A DNA stretch of 17,778 nt from positions 1 through 17,778 of the forward strand of contig JAMPHX010000021.1 in NCBI GenBank assembly GCA_023663205.1. Direction: 5' to 3'. A program made the translations under genes and the position numbers. The notes below the pieces were generated by a model, which was not told the DNA's origin, made no database searches, and saw only the letters and a program-made list of their open reading frames with translations. Source of the stretch: Corallococcus sp. (GTDB lineage Bacteria > Bacillota > Clostridia > Christensenellales > CAG-314). Positions within the stretch are counted from its first letter, which is position 1; the number at the start of each line of letters is the position of its first letter. This document shows, piece after piece, positions 7,189 to 13,586 of the stretch.

Positions 7189-7898
7189 ATCGTTCTCTCC
7201 AAAAACGTATCGGTGACGGCGGCAAATGCCGAAGGGTTCTGCGCAAAGGCAAAATGTCCGCCTTCCAGAAAAATAAGCGCGCTGTTCTTCAAAAGACGGT
7301 TGTACTTTTGAGCCATCCACAACGGCGTTTCGTTATCGTCCTTGCCCCACACAAGCAATACGGGACATTTTACGCGTTTGGCGTATCTTGACAAATCGTC
7401 GGTGATTACTTTGACAAAGGTGCGTTTCATTGCAACCGAAGTCAATGCCGAATAATCCGCGCTAGCGCTGCTTTTGACTTTGCACAATCCGCATTTGCTT
7501 AGCAACTTGGTAATTTTGTAACGCGCAACCGCAAGACTGCGTTTAAGCGAAGCCCGCCTAAGTCCGGCGGCGCCCGTAAGCACCATACTTTGCACATACT
7601 CGGGATATTGCGCGGCAAAAGCCACGGCTACACGCGCTCCGAAACTGTGGGCGACGACGGAAAACCGTTTGAGATTTTGTTCGTCGCAAAACTCTTTGAG
7701 ACAACGGCAGTAGTCGTCCACGGTAAACCCTTCGTCGGACGGACTCTGACTTTTGCCGAACCCCCACAAATCGATAGCCACCGCCGTTTGTCCGAGGCGC
7801 GGTATTATTGCGTCAAATACGCTTTTGTCGCAGCCCCAACCATGCAAAAAGAGAAGGACTTCTTTGTCCTTCTCTTCTTTTGTGAAATTTGTATACAT
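7185..7898 (-). CDS. Alpha/beta hydrolase, operon member
   Basis: A 237-residue soluble alpha/beta hydrolase (Abhydrolase_1/6 type). HGWGCD (19-24) supplies the oxyanion hole, Ser85 sits in AHSFGA, the acid is Asp187 or Asp188 in WGKDDNETP, and His215 is in GGHFAF. The fold is complete and no signal peptide is seen. Start is set at the ATG 7896-7898, four bases after the rimI stop. A TTG at 7916 in the same frame would add six residues and overlap rimI; neither has a strong ribosome site, so translational coupling to rimI is likely. The stop overlaps the GTG of the downstream Mur ligase. The substrate is unknown; the position between rimI and murF suggests cell-envelope or housekeeping use, but this is only context. 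Confidence 0.85.
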   Translation of the reverse strand: MYTNFTKEEKDKEVLLFLHGWGCDKSVFDAIIPRLGQTAVAIDLWGFGKSQSPSDEGFTVDDYCRCLKEFCDEQNLKRFSVVAHSFGARVAVAFAAQYPEYVQSMVLTGAAGLRRASLKRSLAVARYKITKLLSKCGLCKVKSSASADYSALTSVAMKRTFVKVITDDLSRYAKRVKCPVLLVWGKDDNETPLWMAQKYNRLLKNSALIFLEGGHFAFAQNPSAFAAVTDTFLERTM

Positions 7899-7902
7899 TG
7901 TT

Positions 7903-8352
7903 TCAACCGATATCAAGCGTCATTGTGTAAGCGTCCTTGCCGATATCCGATTGCGGATAGAAATTACGTCTAAGTCCGACGGCGGAAAAACCTGCGCTTC
8001 CGTACAAATTTACGGCAGCGGTATTTTGCGTGTTTACTTCCAATTCCACCGTCACGGCATTGCGCTGTCGTGCAAACTCTATTACCTCATTGAGCAACGC
8101 GCGGGCATAGCCGCGTCTGCGGTATCGTGGCAAAACCGCAACATTGCAAATTTGCACTTCGCCCGCCATATCTCTTGCACTGACGTAACCCACCGCGTCG
8201 CTACTTTCAATATATGCCCAAAATACCGAATATGTGTTTGCCAATTCCGAATCCAGCGATTCTTTTGACCAAGCCTCTTTGCCGAAACACTGCCTTTCTA
8301 TCTCCGCAAGTATTTCCACATTGCTTGGGCTGTAAGTAAGACGCTTTATCAT
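7903..8352 (-). CDS. rimI: RimI-type GNAT N-acetyltransferase
   Basis: A 149-residue GNAT-fold enzyme. The acetyl-CoA pyrophosphate loop is RRRGYA (78-83) after VAVLPRY (71-77). LEVNTQNTAAVNLYGSAGF (104-122) is the RimI-typical C-terminal motif, with Asn110 and Tyr117 in conserved positions. The family acetylates the N-terminus of ribosomal protein S18 in E. coli; in Bacillota the role is less certain. The ATG overlaps the tsaB stop (ATGA at 8349-8352). The tsaE-tsaB-rimI order is a standard bacterial arrangement, which strengthens the call over a generic acetyltransferase. Confidence 0.92.
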   Translation of the reverse strand: MIKRLTYSPSNVEILAEIERQCFGKEAWSKESLDSELANTYSVFWAYIESSDAVGYVSARDMAGEVQICNVAVLPRYRRRGYARALLNEVIEFARQRNAVTVELEVNTQNTAAVNLYGSAGFSAVGLRRNFYPQSDIGKDAYTMTLDIG

Positions 8353-8909
8353 CTGTTCATCTCCGCCTGACTTTTGCGAATGTAAAGCGGATGGAAACCG
8401 TCGGCAAACTCCCCTGCAAGATACTTTTCACGCACCAAACATACTGCTTGTTTCAAATGTTCTTCCGCAGTTGTATACCGTGCGGCGTCTTCGGCACGGA
8501 TGTCGTCGTAATCAATCAGTTGCGGTTCTTCCGTTTGTTCCGCGCCGTAGCGCGCGTAGTAATAGCCGTTGCCGGCATCTATCACTGCGCCCCTGCCGCC
8601 GTAAGACTTGGAAAGCATTTCCAAATTGTTGTACGCAATACATTTTTTCGGTTTGGCAAACAAGTAACCTTTGACGGTGGAAACGCCTATCCGTATGCCC
8701 GTAAAACTCCCCGGACCTTCGGCACAGGCGTACGCGTCCAGTTTGTCAAATGTAATACCTGCACGCTCCATTACTCCCTGCACCATATGGCACAGCCTCT
8801 CGGACGCTTTGCCGCGGCATCCGTCGGAAATATCGGCAACGGCGTCGCCCTCGCGGACGACTGCGGTTATCACGCTGTCGGTTGTAGTATCCACTAACAG
8901 TATATTCAT
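8349..8909 (-). CDS. tsaB: TsaB, t6A tRNA modification subunit
   Basis: A 186-residue ASKHA-fold pseudo-peptidase of the TsaBDE complex, which moves threonylcarbamoyl onto A37 of ANN-decoding tRNAs. Signature features are MNILLVDTTTDS at the N-terminus, SERLCHMV (36-43) and GPGSFTGIRIG (65-75); the C-terminus PLYIRKSQAE (174-183) is also typical. It is shorter than the 220-240 residues usual for the family: the C-terminal part is compacted. Start at 8909 is chosen because AAGGAAG precedes it and the N-terminus matches the family; 34 extra codons upstream would lie inside tsaE. The ATG overlaps the tsaE stop (ATGA). The catalytic partner tsaD is not in this window. Confidence 0.94.
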   Translation of the reverse strand: MNILLVDTTTDSVITAVVREGDAVADISDGCRGKASERLCHMVQGVMERAGITFDKLDAYACAEGPGSFTGIRIGVSTVKGYLFAKPKKCIAYNNLEMLSKSYGGRGAVIDAGNGYYYARYGAEQTEEPQLIDYDDIRAEDAARYTTAEEHLKQAVCLVREKYLAGEFADGFHPLYIRKSQAEMNR

Positions 8910-9346
8910 ATTTCTTCCTTTATTTGTATTGTTCTTACATTGTCCGTTACCCGCTCGAAGATAATTACCGTGCGCTTCTTTGGCAATAGCGGCGTTACGT
9001 TGCGCCACCACTCGATAACGGCAACGGCATCTTTGACGGAGATAAGTTCGCCGAGTCCCAGCATTTCCGCCTCTCCGCTGTCCTCTATTCGGTAAAAATC
9101 AAAGTGATTGAGCGTAAGGCACCTCCCGCTATACGCGTTGTGCAATGTAAATGTCGGGCTTGTAACAACTTCGTCAATGCCCATTCCCTCTGCAATGCCC
9201 TTGGTAAAGTGCGTTTTGCCTGCGCCGAGGTCGCCGTCGAGCAGCACCGTTTCGCCGCCCTTCAAGCGCGCGGCAAACTTCCGTCCCAAATCCACCGTTT
9301 CCTCTGCGGAATGTGTCGTAAATTTTTCGCAAGTTGTGTTTTCCAT
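8906..9346 (-). CDS. tsaE: TsaE, t6A biosynthesis ATPase
   Basis: A 146-residue P-loop ATPase that powers turnover of the TsaB-TsaD complex. Walker A is GDLGAGKTH (38-46), followed by SPTFTLHNAY (63-72), the family's switch region. HFDFYRI (81-87) and IEWWRN (111-116; commonly IEW-[AGP]-E) complete the signature. Start at 9346 has GGAGG five bases upstream; an open extension of 21 codons to 9409 lacks one and is not family-like. It is the first gene of the six-gene operon; I could not find a convincing promoter in the 300 bases upstream. Confidence 0.94.
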   Translation of the reverse strand: MENTTCEKFTTHSAEETVDLGRKFAARLKGGETVLLDGDLGAGKTHFTKGIAEGMGIDEVVTSPTFTLHNAYSGRCLTLNHFDFYRIEDSGEAEMLGLGELISVKDAVAVIEWWRNVTPLLPKKRTVIIFERVTDNVRTIQIKEEI

Positions 9347-9654
9347 ATTACCTCCGCGCGGAAAGTTACCGTAGCCGTCTCGATGTATTGCAACTTTGTA
9401 CCGCCGCAAACTCCTAACAAATTTACCCAGTATTTATCGGCGGGATTGAGTTGCGATTATTTGGCGCCGCGGCAAACCTTCAATCCGTCGCGCTATGCGC
9501 AAATACAGCGCGTTTGCAAACACTCCCGATGCTTGTTTACGGCTGTTTGTTTTCAAAACTAATTGTTTTGCCGTTTATTGCCGCTGCAATTTATGTCAAA
9601 AGTAACAATACAATTTGTCGGCTTTTTATGTACGTCGAGCAAAATTGCAATAAA
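9347..9654. other. Leader region upstream of tsaE
   Basis: About 300 bases with no gene I can support. It should carry the promoter of the tsaE-ddl operon. A minus-strand TTGACA lies at about 9593-9598, but no acceptable -10 follows at 16-18 bases. Open frames on the plus strand have no ribosome sites and no family features. Confidence 0.4.
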
Positions 9655-9688
9655 ATATGCGCAGACTTTCCGTCTGCGCATATATTTT
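9655..9688 (-). terminator. Terminator after ribU, probably bidirectional
   Basis: A ten-pair perfect stem (9657-9666 with 9672-9681, core TGCGCAGAC/GTCTGCGCA), extended by two A-T pairs, with a TTTCC loop. On the minus strand it is followed by ATTTTATT, ending the ribU transcript, whose stop is about 75 bases upstream. The plus-strand side also has TATATTTTA. Confidence 0.8.
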
Positions 9689-9761
9689 ACCTCATATAAA
9701 CGCTCTTGACAACCTTTTGCCGCATTTTCGGTCAAAAGCGCATTACACTTGAATTAAACCG

Positions 9762-10655
9762 TTACTTGTCGGATTGTTCTTTTGTGTCGTTGCTGCCGTT
9801 TGACTCGCCGTCGGTTATTCCGTCCGTATCGAGCAATCCTTCCGCACAAACGCTTTCTTGCGTACTTTGAGAGGCGGACTCTGCCGCCGCGGACTTTTTG
9901 CGCGGTTTGTACTCCCAATGCAGCACTTTGGAAAGCGGTTTGTATACAAAGTAGGTTATTATCGCGCAAAGCAAACACCTAAGCATATTGAAAGGCACTA
10001 CGCCCAAAGGCAGATAGTACGCGTAAAAGTTGCTTTCGTTTACGCCGCCGTACAACCCCGAAACCATACCTACTATTTTGCTGAAATCGCCGCCCGCGAA
10101 CAATTGGGTAAAAGCGGGGATTAGTATCAGCCAGTTGGCAAGCACGGATACCCCTACGGCAATTGTGCCGCCCACTGCCAAACCGCCTATTGCGCCCTTT
10201 TTGGATTTGCGGTATTTGTAAAACAACGCTGCGGGAAGCACAAATGCTATGCCTACGAATATATCGGCAATTTCGCCTACGCAGTTTGTGCTTGACAAAC
10301 CGAAAAGCATTTTTAAGCAGCACTTTACGATTATTATCAAACAGCCTGCAACAGGTCCGAGAGCAAAACCGCCGAGCAATGCAGGCAAATCGGAAAACTG
10401 TATATCCAAAAATGCGGGGAAAATCCACGGCAACGGAAACTTTACAAATGCGTAAAGTATAAACGATATTGCGCTTAGTACCGAAATAGTCGCTATGTTG
10501 TTTACCGAAAACGCGTGTTTTGCCGCTTGCCTGAATCTTTTGCCTGCGGATTGATTGAACCCTTCGTCTATTGCCTCGACAGGCACCTGCGACGTTTGCT
10601 CCGACACAAGTTCGTCGGTATTGCGTAATGTGTTTTGTTGTGACGTTTCTTTCAT
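9762..10655 (-). CDS. ribU: RibU, riboflavin ECF transporter substrate-binding subunit
   Basis: A 297-residue integral membrane S component that binds riboflavin and works with a shared energising module (EcfA1, EcfA2, EcfT), not encoded here. About six hydrophobic segments lie between residues 54 and 240. FLDIQFSDLPALLGGFALGP in two parts (82-91, 92-101) is the RibU-type signature, and K111 and NESN (206-209) lie in the expected regions. Regulation by the FMN riboswitch immediately upstream confirms the substrate class. Start at 10655 has AAGGAGA six bases upstream; the frame is open to 10748, but that stretch is riboswitch expression-platform RNA. Unusual: about 50 polar residues before the first membrane segment and a 50-residue Ser/Glu/Asp-rich C-terminal tail, both absent from the roughly 190-200 residue classical RibU. 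Confidence 0.92.
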   Translation of the reverse strand: MKETSQQNTLRNTDELVSEQTSQVPVEAIDEGFNQSAGKRFRQAAKHAFSVNNIATISVLSAISFILYAFVKFPLPWIFPAFLDIQFSDLPALLGGFALGPVAGCLIIIVKCCLKMLFGLSSTNCVGEIADIFVGIAFVLPAALFYKYRKSKKGAIGGLAVGGTIAVGVSVLANWLILIPAFTQLFAGGDFSKIVGMVSGLYGGVNESNFYAYYLPLGVVPFNMLRCLLCAIITYFVYKPLSKVLHWEYKPRKKSAAAESASQSTQESVCAEGLLDTDGITDGESNGSNDTKEQSDK

Positions 10656-10683
10656 ATTCTTTCTCCTTTTCTTCGGCCAAAGA

Positions 10684-10714
10684 GTAAAAGAAAACCCCGC
10701 ACAATTTGCGGGGC
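10684..10714 (-). terminator. Riboswitch-controlled terminator before ribU
   Basis: On the minus strand CCCCGCA pairs with TGCGGGG (10707-10713 with 10695-10701) around a five-base loop, followed by TTTTCTTTTA. It lies between the FMN aptamer and the ribU ribosome site. The sequence between aptamer and terminator contains CGTTTG and CAAACG segments that could form a competing stem. This predicts premature termination when FMN is bound. Confidence 0.85.
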
Positions 10715-10759
10715 AAGACATATACGTTTGAAGTTGCGGCATATCCAAACGCCGTCAAA

Positions 10760-10872
10760 TTCTTTTCCCATCCAGACTATACTGTCGGTGCAGTAATTTC
10801 AACTGCTCGGCAAGCAAACGCTTGTTCACGGACTGTAACCGTCGGTGCGGAGTTTCGCCGCGCCCCAAAGAA
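10760..10872 (-). ncRNA. FMN riboswitch (RFN element)
   Basis: Read on the minus strand, the conserved aptamer is nearly complete: TCTTTGGGGCGCGGCGAAA at the 5' end, CCGCACCGACGGTTACAGTCC, then ACTGCACCGACAGT and AGTCTGGATGGGAAAAGA at the 3' end (each quoted in part). These match the RFN consensus blocks GGGGCAGGGTGAAAT, CCGGCGGT, AAGCCGACAGT and AGTCTGGATGGGAGAAG. The closing P1 helix is TTCTTT with AAAGAA. It controls ribU through the terminator at 10684-10714. Confidence 0.95.
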
Positions 10873-10905
10873 TTTATTATATTTTGTCGATTTCTCAACG
10901 ACACT

Positions 10906-10933
10906 ATTCTACCACTTTTGCTTTATATGTCAA
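10906..10933 (-). promoter_or_regulatory. Promoter of the FMN riboswitch-ribU transcript
   Basis: Minus-strand TTGACA (10928-10933), 16-base spacer ending in TGG, TAGAAT (10906-10911). The TG before the -10 makes it an extended -10 promoter. Predicted start about 10899, some 27 bases before the aptamer. Confidence 0.8.
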
Positions 10934-11032
10934 CTGTTTTTTTTGCGACCGGTAAATATCGCGGTATTTTTGAGTTAAGTCGGTTACGCGCAAAAGTCTG
11001 CGCGGCGCCGCTATTGTGACAGAAACATATTG

Positions 11033-11692
11033 TTATTGCTTTGCTCCTTCCGCAATTGCTATTCCCGCGCTTGTTCCGAGACGGCTTGCTCCCGCTTCGA
11101 GCATTGCCTGCGCGTCGGCGTAACTGCGTATTCCGCCGCTTGCTTTGACAAGCAGTCCCCTATCCTTTACCGTGTCGTACATAAGTTTTACCGCTTCGAC
11201 GGTTGCCCCGCCGCTTCCGTAACCTGTGGAAGTCTTGACAAAACGCGCGCCCGCGTTGGCAGAGGCTATGCACGCCTTTTCTATTTGCTTGTCGGTAAGA
11301 TTGCACGTTTCCAAAATGACCTTTACCAAGTTGCCGTTTGCCGCTTTTACCACTGCGGCAATTTCCTTTTCGATTTTTTTGAATTCGTTTCCTTTGGCAA
11401 GCGATTGCGAAATAACCATATCTATTTCCGTTGCGCCGTTTTTGACTGCGTTTTTGGTTTCAAACACTTTGGTTTGCACGGTATTTTCGCCCATGGGAAA
11501 GCCTATTACCGTACATACTGCCACTCCGCTGCCTTCGAGCAACTGCGCGCACAGTTTGACGTAACAGGGTTGTACGCAAACGGAAGCAAATTTATTGTCC
11601 GCCGCTTGCTTGCACAGTTCGGTAATTTGTTTTTTTGTTGCGGGTTTCAAAAGTGTATGGTCTATTGTTTTTGCCAATTCTTGTCTGTTCAT
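11033..11692 (-). CDS. deoC: Deoxyribose-phosphate aldolase
   Basis: A 219-residue class I aldolase cleaving 2-deoxyribose 5-phosphate to glyceraldehyde 3-phosphate and acetaldehyde, in the cytoplasm, for deoxynucleoside salvage. Schiff-base Lys153 is in FVKTSTGYGSGGAT (151-164), with Asp91 in EIDMVI and Lys183 in VKASGGIRS (182-190). Length is typical. Start at 11692 has GGAGG five bases upstream; the frame extends to 11737 without a ribosome site. No other deo genes are adjacent. A very strong promoter with an operator-like palindrome over its start point implies repression. I see no clear terminator between it and ribU, so some read-through into the riboswitch region is possible. Confidence 0.95.
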   Translation of the reverse strand: MNRQELAKTIDHTLLKPATKKQITELCKQAADNKFASVCVQPCYVKLCAQLLEGSGVAVCTVIGFPMGENTVQTKVFETKNAVKNGATEIDMVISQSLAKGNEFKKIEKEIAAVVKAANGNLVKVILETCNLTDKQIEKACIASANAGARFVKTSTGYGSGGATVEAVKLMYDTVKDRGLLVKASGGIRSYADAQAMLEAGASRLGTSAGIAIAEGAKQ

Positions 11693-11739
11693 TTTATCCT
11701 CCGATACGGGTAATATTTTTACGGAAATTTCTAACAAAC

Positions 11740-11752
11740 TTCCGTAACGGAA
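11740..11752. promoter_or_regulatory. Perfect palindrome over the deoC start point, probable operator
   Basis: TTCCGTAACGGAA, six-base arms about a central A. It overlaps the edge of the -10 and covers the predicted start point (about 11745). A further half-site ACGGAA occurs at 11721-11726, 26 bases from the one in the palindrome. Position and symmetry fit a repressor operator, possibly of a DeoR- or LacI-type deoxynucleoside regulator; none is encoded nearby. Confidence 0.6.
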
Positions 11753-11780
11753 TTATACCACAGTTTTCGGAGTATTTCAA
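11752..11780 (-). promoter_or_regulatory. Promoter of deoC
   Basis: Minus-strand TTGAAA (11775-11780), 17-base spacer ending in TGG, TATAAT (11752-11757): consensus -10 with an extended TG element. Leader of about 53 bases. Confidence 0.88.
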
Positions 11781-12034
11781 GCGGTAAACGTAATTGCGTT
11801 GCTGACTTACAATAGGTCTGTTCAAAACAAGCCTACTGCCAATCAAACCTTTTGCTTTATTAAACTTTTCAATAACAATGCACCGTAAATATATTGGGTG
11901 ACATTGCTTATTTTACGATGAGAAATTTTTTTAATTTAGGTCTATTGCCCCCGAAAGATATTGTTGTAAAATAACAGCCAAACTTTCCTATTGATTCCGG
12001 ACAAATAACCGCCGCAGGAGCACAACATTGCGCG
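11781..12034. other. Intergenic region upstream of deoC
   Basis: About 250 bases of AT-rich sequence with no open frame or strong hairpin that I can support. It separates deoC from the 3' end of the small membrane protein gene, whose terminator is not obvious. Confidence 0.4.
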
Positions 12035-12220
12035 CTATCTCTTTTTGCCGTTATTACTAAGGTCGATTGTCAATGTGTCGTCGTCGATTACGTATTCTTC
12101 CCGATATCTGTCGTCCTTATTCTTTTTGCGCTCATGCGCCACCAAACAGATAATATACGTCACCGACGCCACTATTCCCGCGCCGCAAATTATACTTAAA
12201 ACCAACAAACCCGTTTCCAT
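12035..12220 (-). CDS. Small single-pass membrane protein
   Basis: A 61-residue protein with one hydrophobic helix (about residues 4-34, including a GAGIVASVTYIICLV core), then a strongly basic stretch HERKKNKDDRYREE (35-48) and a short acidic tail ending NNGKKR. By the positive-inside rule the tail is cytoplasmic. Start at 12220 has GGAGGG five bases upstream; an earlier in-frame start at 12238 lacks one. I do not recognise a family. It is divergent from the secreted YhcN-like gene, and the two may act in the same envelope process, but nothing in the sequence proves that. Confidence 0.7.
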   Translation of the reverse strand: METGLLVLSIICGAGIVASVTYIICLVAHERKKNKDDRYREEYVIDDDTLTIDLSNNGKKR

Positions 12221-12243
12221 AATTACCCTCCGCAACAACTCTA

Positions 12244-12273
12244 CTTATACTACAATACTTTTGCCGTCGTTAA
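12244..12273 (-). promoter_or_regulatory. Possible promoter of the small membrane protein gene
   Basis: Minus-strand TTAACG (12268-12273), 18-base spacer, TATAAG (12244-12249). A second weaker pair (TTACAG, 17 bases, TATAAT, about 12300-12328) lies further upstream. Confidence 0.4.
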
Positions 12274-12340
12274 ATAAAGCATATTTGCATAAAAAGACGA
12301 ATTATACAAAAACTAATATCAAACTGTAAGGAGAATGATT

Positions 12341-12778
12341 ATGAAAAAATTTTTTTTGGCTTGTTTGGCATTGCTGACACTGTCGCTGTTTGTTATACCG
12401 TCTGCGTACGCAATGACAAAAACCGAGCAACAAATTGCAGACGATGTCAAAAATATGGATAACGTAAAAGATGCCGTTGTCGTAATATACGGCGACAAAT
12501 GCGTAATTGCATTGCGCACGCAAAAGGTTATCAAAAAATCTCAATGCAACGAAATTAAAAATGCCGTACGCGAAACCGCTCTCAAAGCAGACGGCAAACT
12601 TAACGACATATTTGTCACCTGCAACGTAAAAGTATTTGTAGAAGCGGAAAAAATCGCCCAAATGGACGAAAATCAAAGACAACAGGCAATAGAAACTTTG
12701 CTTGACAGATTGGCAAACCCGCCCTTCCCCAAGCATTTCGATATGCCCGAACACAAATCCCCGATGATTCAGGATTAA
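12341..12778 (+). CDS. Secreted YhcN/YlaJ-like protein
   Basis: A 145-residue exported protein. Residues 1-24 are a clear signal peptide: MKK, a long hydrophobic core, then SAYA before the mature protein. There is no lipobox cysteine, unlike the sporulation lipoproteins YhcN and YlaJ. The mature part has the family pattern: a helix (EQQIADDVKNM), KDAVVVIYGDKCVIALR as a beta hairpin, a basic linker, an 'EIKNAVRETA' helix, then NDIFVTCNVKVF and a final helical region. YhcN-like proteins are spore-associated in Bacillus; the role here is unproven. Start is 12341 rather than 12335, because AAGGAG (12328-12333) is seven bases from the former but only one from the latter. It is transcribed away from the small membrane protein gene. 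Confidence 0.7.
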   Translation: MKKFFLACLALLTLSLFVIPSAYAMTKTEQQIADDVKNMDNVKDAVVVIYGDKCVIALRTQKVIKKSQCNEIKNAVRETALKADGKLNDIFVTCNVKVFVEAEKIAQMDENQRQQAIETLLDRLANPPFPKHFDMPEHKSPMIQD

Positions 12779-13045
12779 ATTACCGCCAAACGGGTACAAT
12801 TGAGTAAATGAAAAGATTATTTATTGTAATTTCGGGATTGCTGCACCGCGCTTCTCCGCGCAAATCGGAAAAAGAAATTGCTCTGCCACCCAAAAGATGA
12901 AATCGCTGCTCCGACAAAGCAACTGCTTTGTAACAAGCAGATAAGATAAAACAAAGTGCGGCGGCAATACGGCACTGCGCAATTGAAAAAACTTTCGGTT
13001 CTCCGCAGGGTATATGGTAAAAGCCCTCTGCTTCAAGACCAACTT

Positions 13046-13097
13046 TACAAATAGGTCAATCGAAAAACTGAAATTCAAAGTACGGTTTTGCTGCGGC
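13046..13097. repeat. Imperfect direct repeat, copy 1
   Basis: A 52-base unit matching copy 2 (13171-13222) at about 41 of 52 positions without gaps. The best-conserved parts are TACAAATA, TCAATCG and ACGGTTTTGCTGC. The two copies start exactly 125 bases apart. Confidence 0.6.
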
Positions 13098-13170
13098 AAG
13101 TAAAGTCTGCTTTGTTTGTACGTTTTCCGCAAGACATATGAAATGCAAAATCTGTATTTCAAAGAAATAT

Positions 13171-13222
13171 TACAAATATATCAATCGGAAAATCGGAATC
13201 AAAAGCACGGTTTTGCTGCTGT
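13171..13222. repeat. Imperfect direct repeat, copy 2
   Basis: Second copy of the 52-base unit at 13046-13097, with the same order of conserved blocks. Not adjacent, so not a simple tandem array; about 73 unrelated bases lie between the copies. Confidence 0.6.
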
Positions 13223-13300
13223 AAACAAAGCATTGCATATGTTTATATATTTTCCTGAAATTATCGGTTGTAATTGTTAGTATAATTCATCGTATATTAA

Positions 13301-13342
13301 CAGCGCGTCGGTTATTAGCCGACGCGCTGCGTTATGTTTTTA
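13301..13342 (+). terminator. Strong hairpin with T-rich tail on the plus strand
   Basis: Eleven perfect pairs plus a T-G pair (13301-13312 with 13318-13329), loop TTATTA-like, then CGTTATGTTTTTATTTG. Shape fits an intrinsic terminator of a plus-strand transcript. The nearest plus-strand gene ends 520 bases upstream, so it may end a long 3' region or a separate RNA. It shares the core GCGCGTCGGTTA with the hairpin after murG. Confidence 0.7.
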
Positions 13343-13586
13343 TTTGTTATGTTGTGAATTTTTGAAGATGTATCGTAACAGATACGGCAATGCTTTCCGT
13401 TTGTTCAACACGCCGCAACGGTACTCAAAGTTTTAACAAATCAATCTTGCTTATTCTGTACGCAAAACATTGCAACAATCTAATTGCTATATTTGTCTTT
13501 TGCTTTCGCATACATTGCAATATATAGTTGCATATTGCGACAAAAACTTTTGCGACATACATTACTTTTAAATTTGTTATTACCTG
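13330..13586. other. Region beyond the pepF stop codon
   Basis: No gene. An AT-rich stem of seven pairs (GCAATAT 13517-13523 with ATATTGC 13532-13538) lies about 50 bases past the pepF stop and could help end the minus-strand transcript, but its tail is not T-rich. Confidence 0.35.

Larger units (their letters stand above)
12779..13300. other. Non-coding stretch with two imperfect direct repeats
   Basis: No gene is supported in this 520-base stretch. Open frames have no ribosome site and no protein-like pattern. It carries two direct repeats (listed separately) and ends in the hairpin at 13301-13329. It could hold an unannotated RNA, an intergenic repeat family or a decayed gene. Confidence 0.4.

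Noticed and set aside
7189..7320. Upstream extension of the Mur ligase
   Set aside because: It would lie wholly inside the hydrolase gene in another frame; the GTG at 7188 has a GGAG site and a stop-start overlap.
10656..10748. Upstream extension of ribU
   Set aside because: This stretch is the riboswitch expression platform and terminator; the ATG at 10655 has a strong ribosome site.
12808..12900. A 30-residue plus-strand frame starting MKRLF
   Set aside because: No Shine-Dalgarno, no conserved pattern, and it lies in the repeat-bearing gap.
12821..13162. A 113-codon minus-strand frame in the gap after the YhcN-like gene
   Set aside because: No ribosome site, composition rich in Phe/Leu/Arg/Gln with no domain, and it runs through one of the direct repeats. 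Treated as non-coding.
13281..13293. TATAAT as a promoter for a plus-strand transcript
   Set aside because: No acceptable -35 at 16-18 bases, and transcription would start about eight bases before a strong terminator hairpin.
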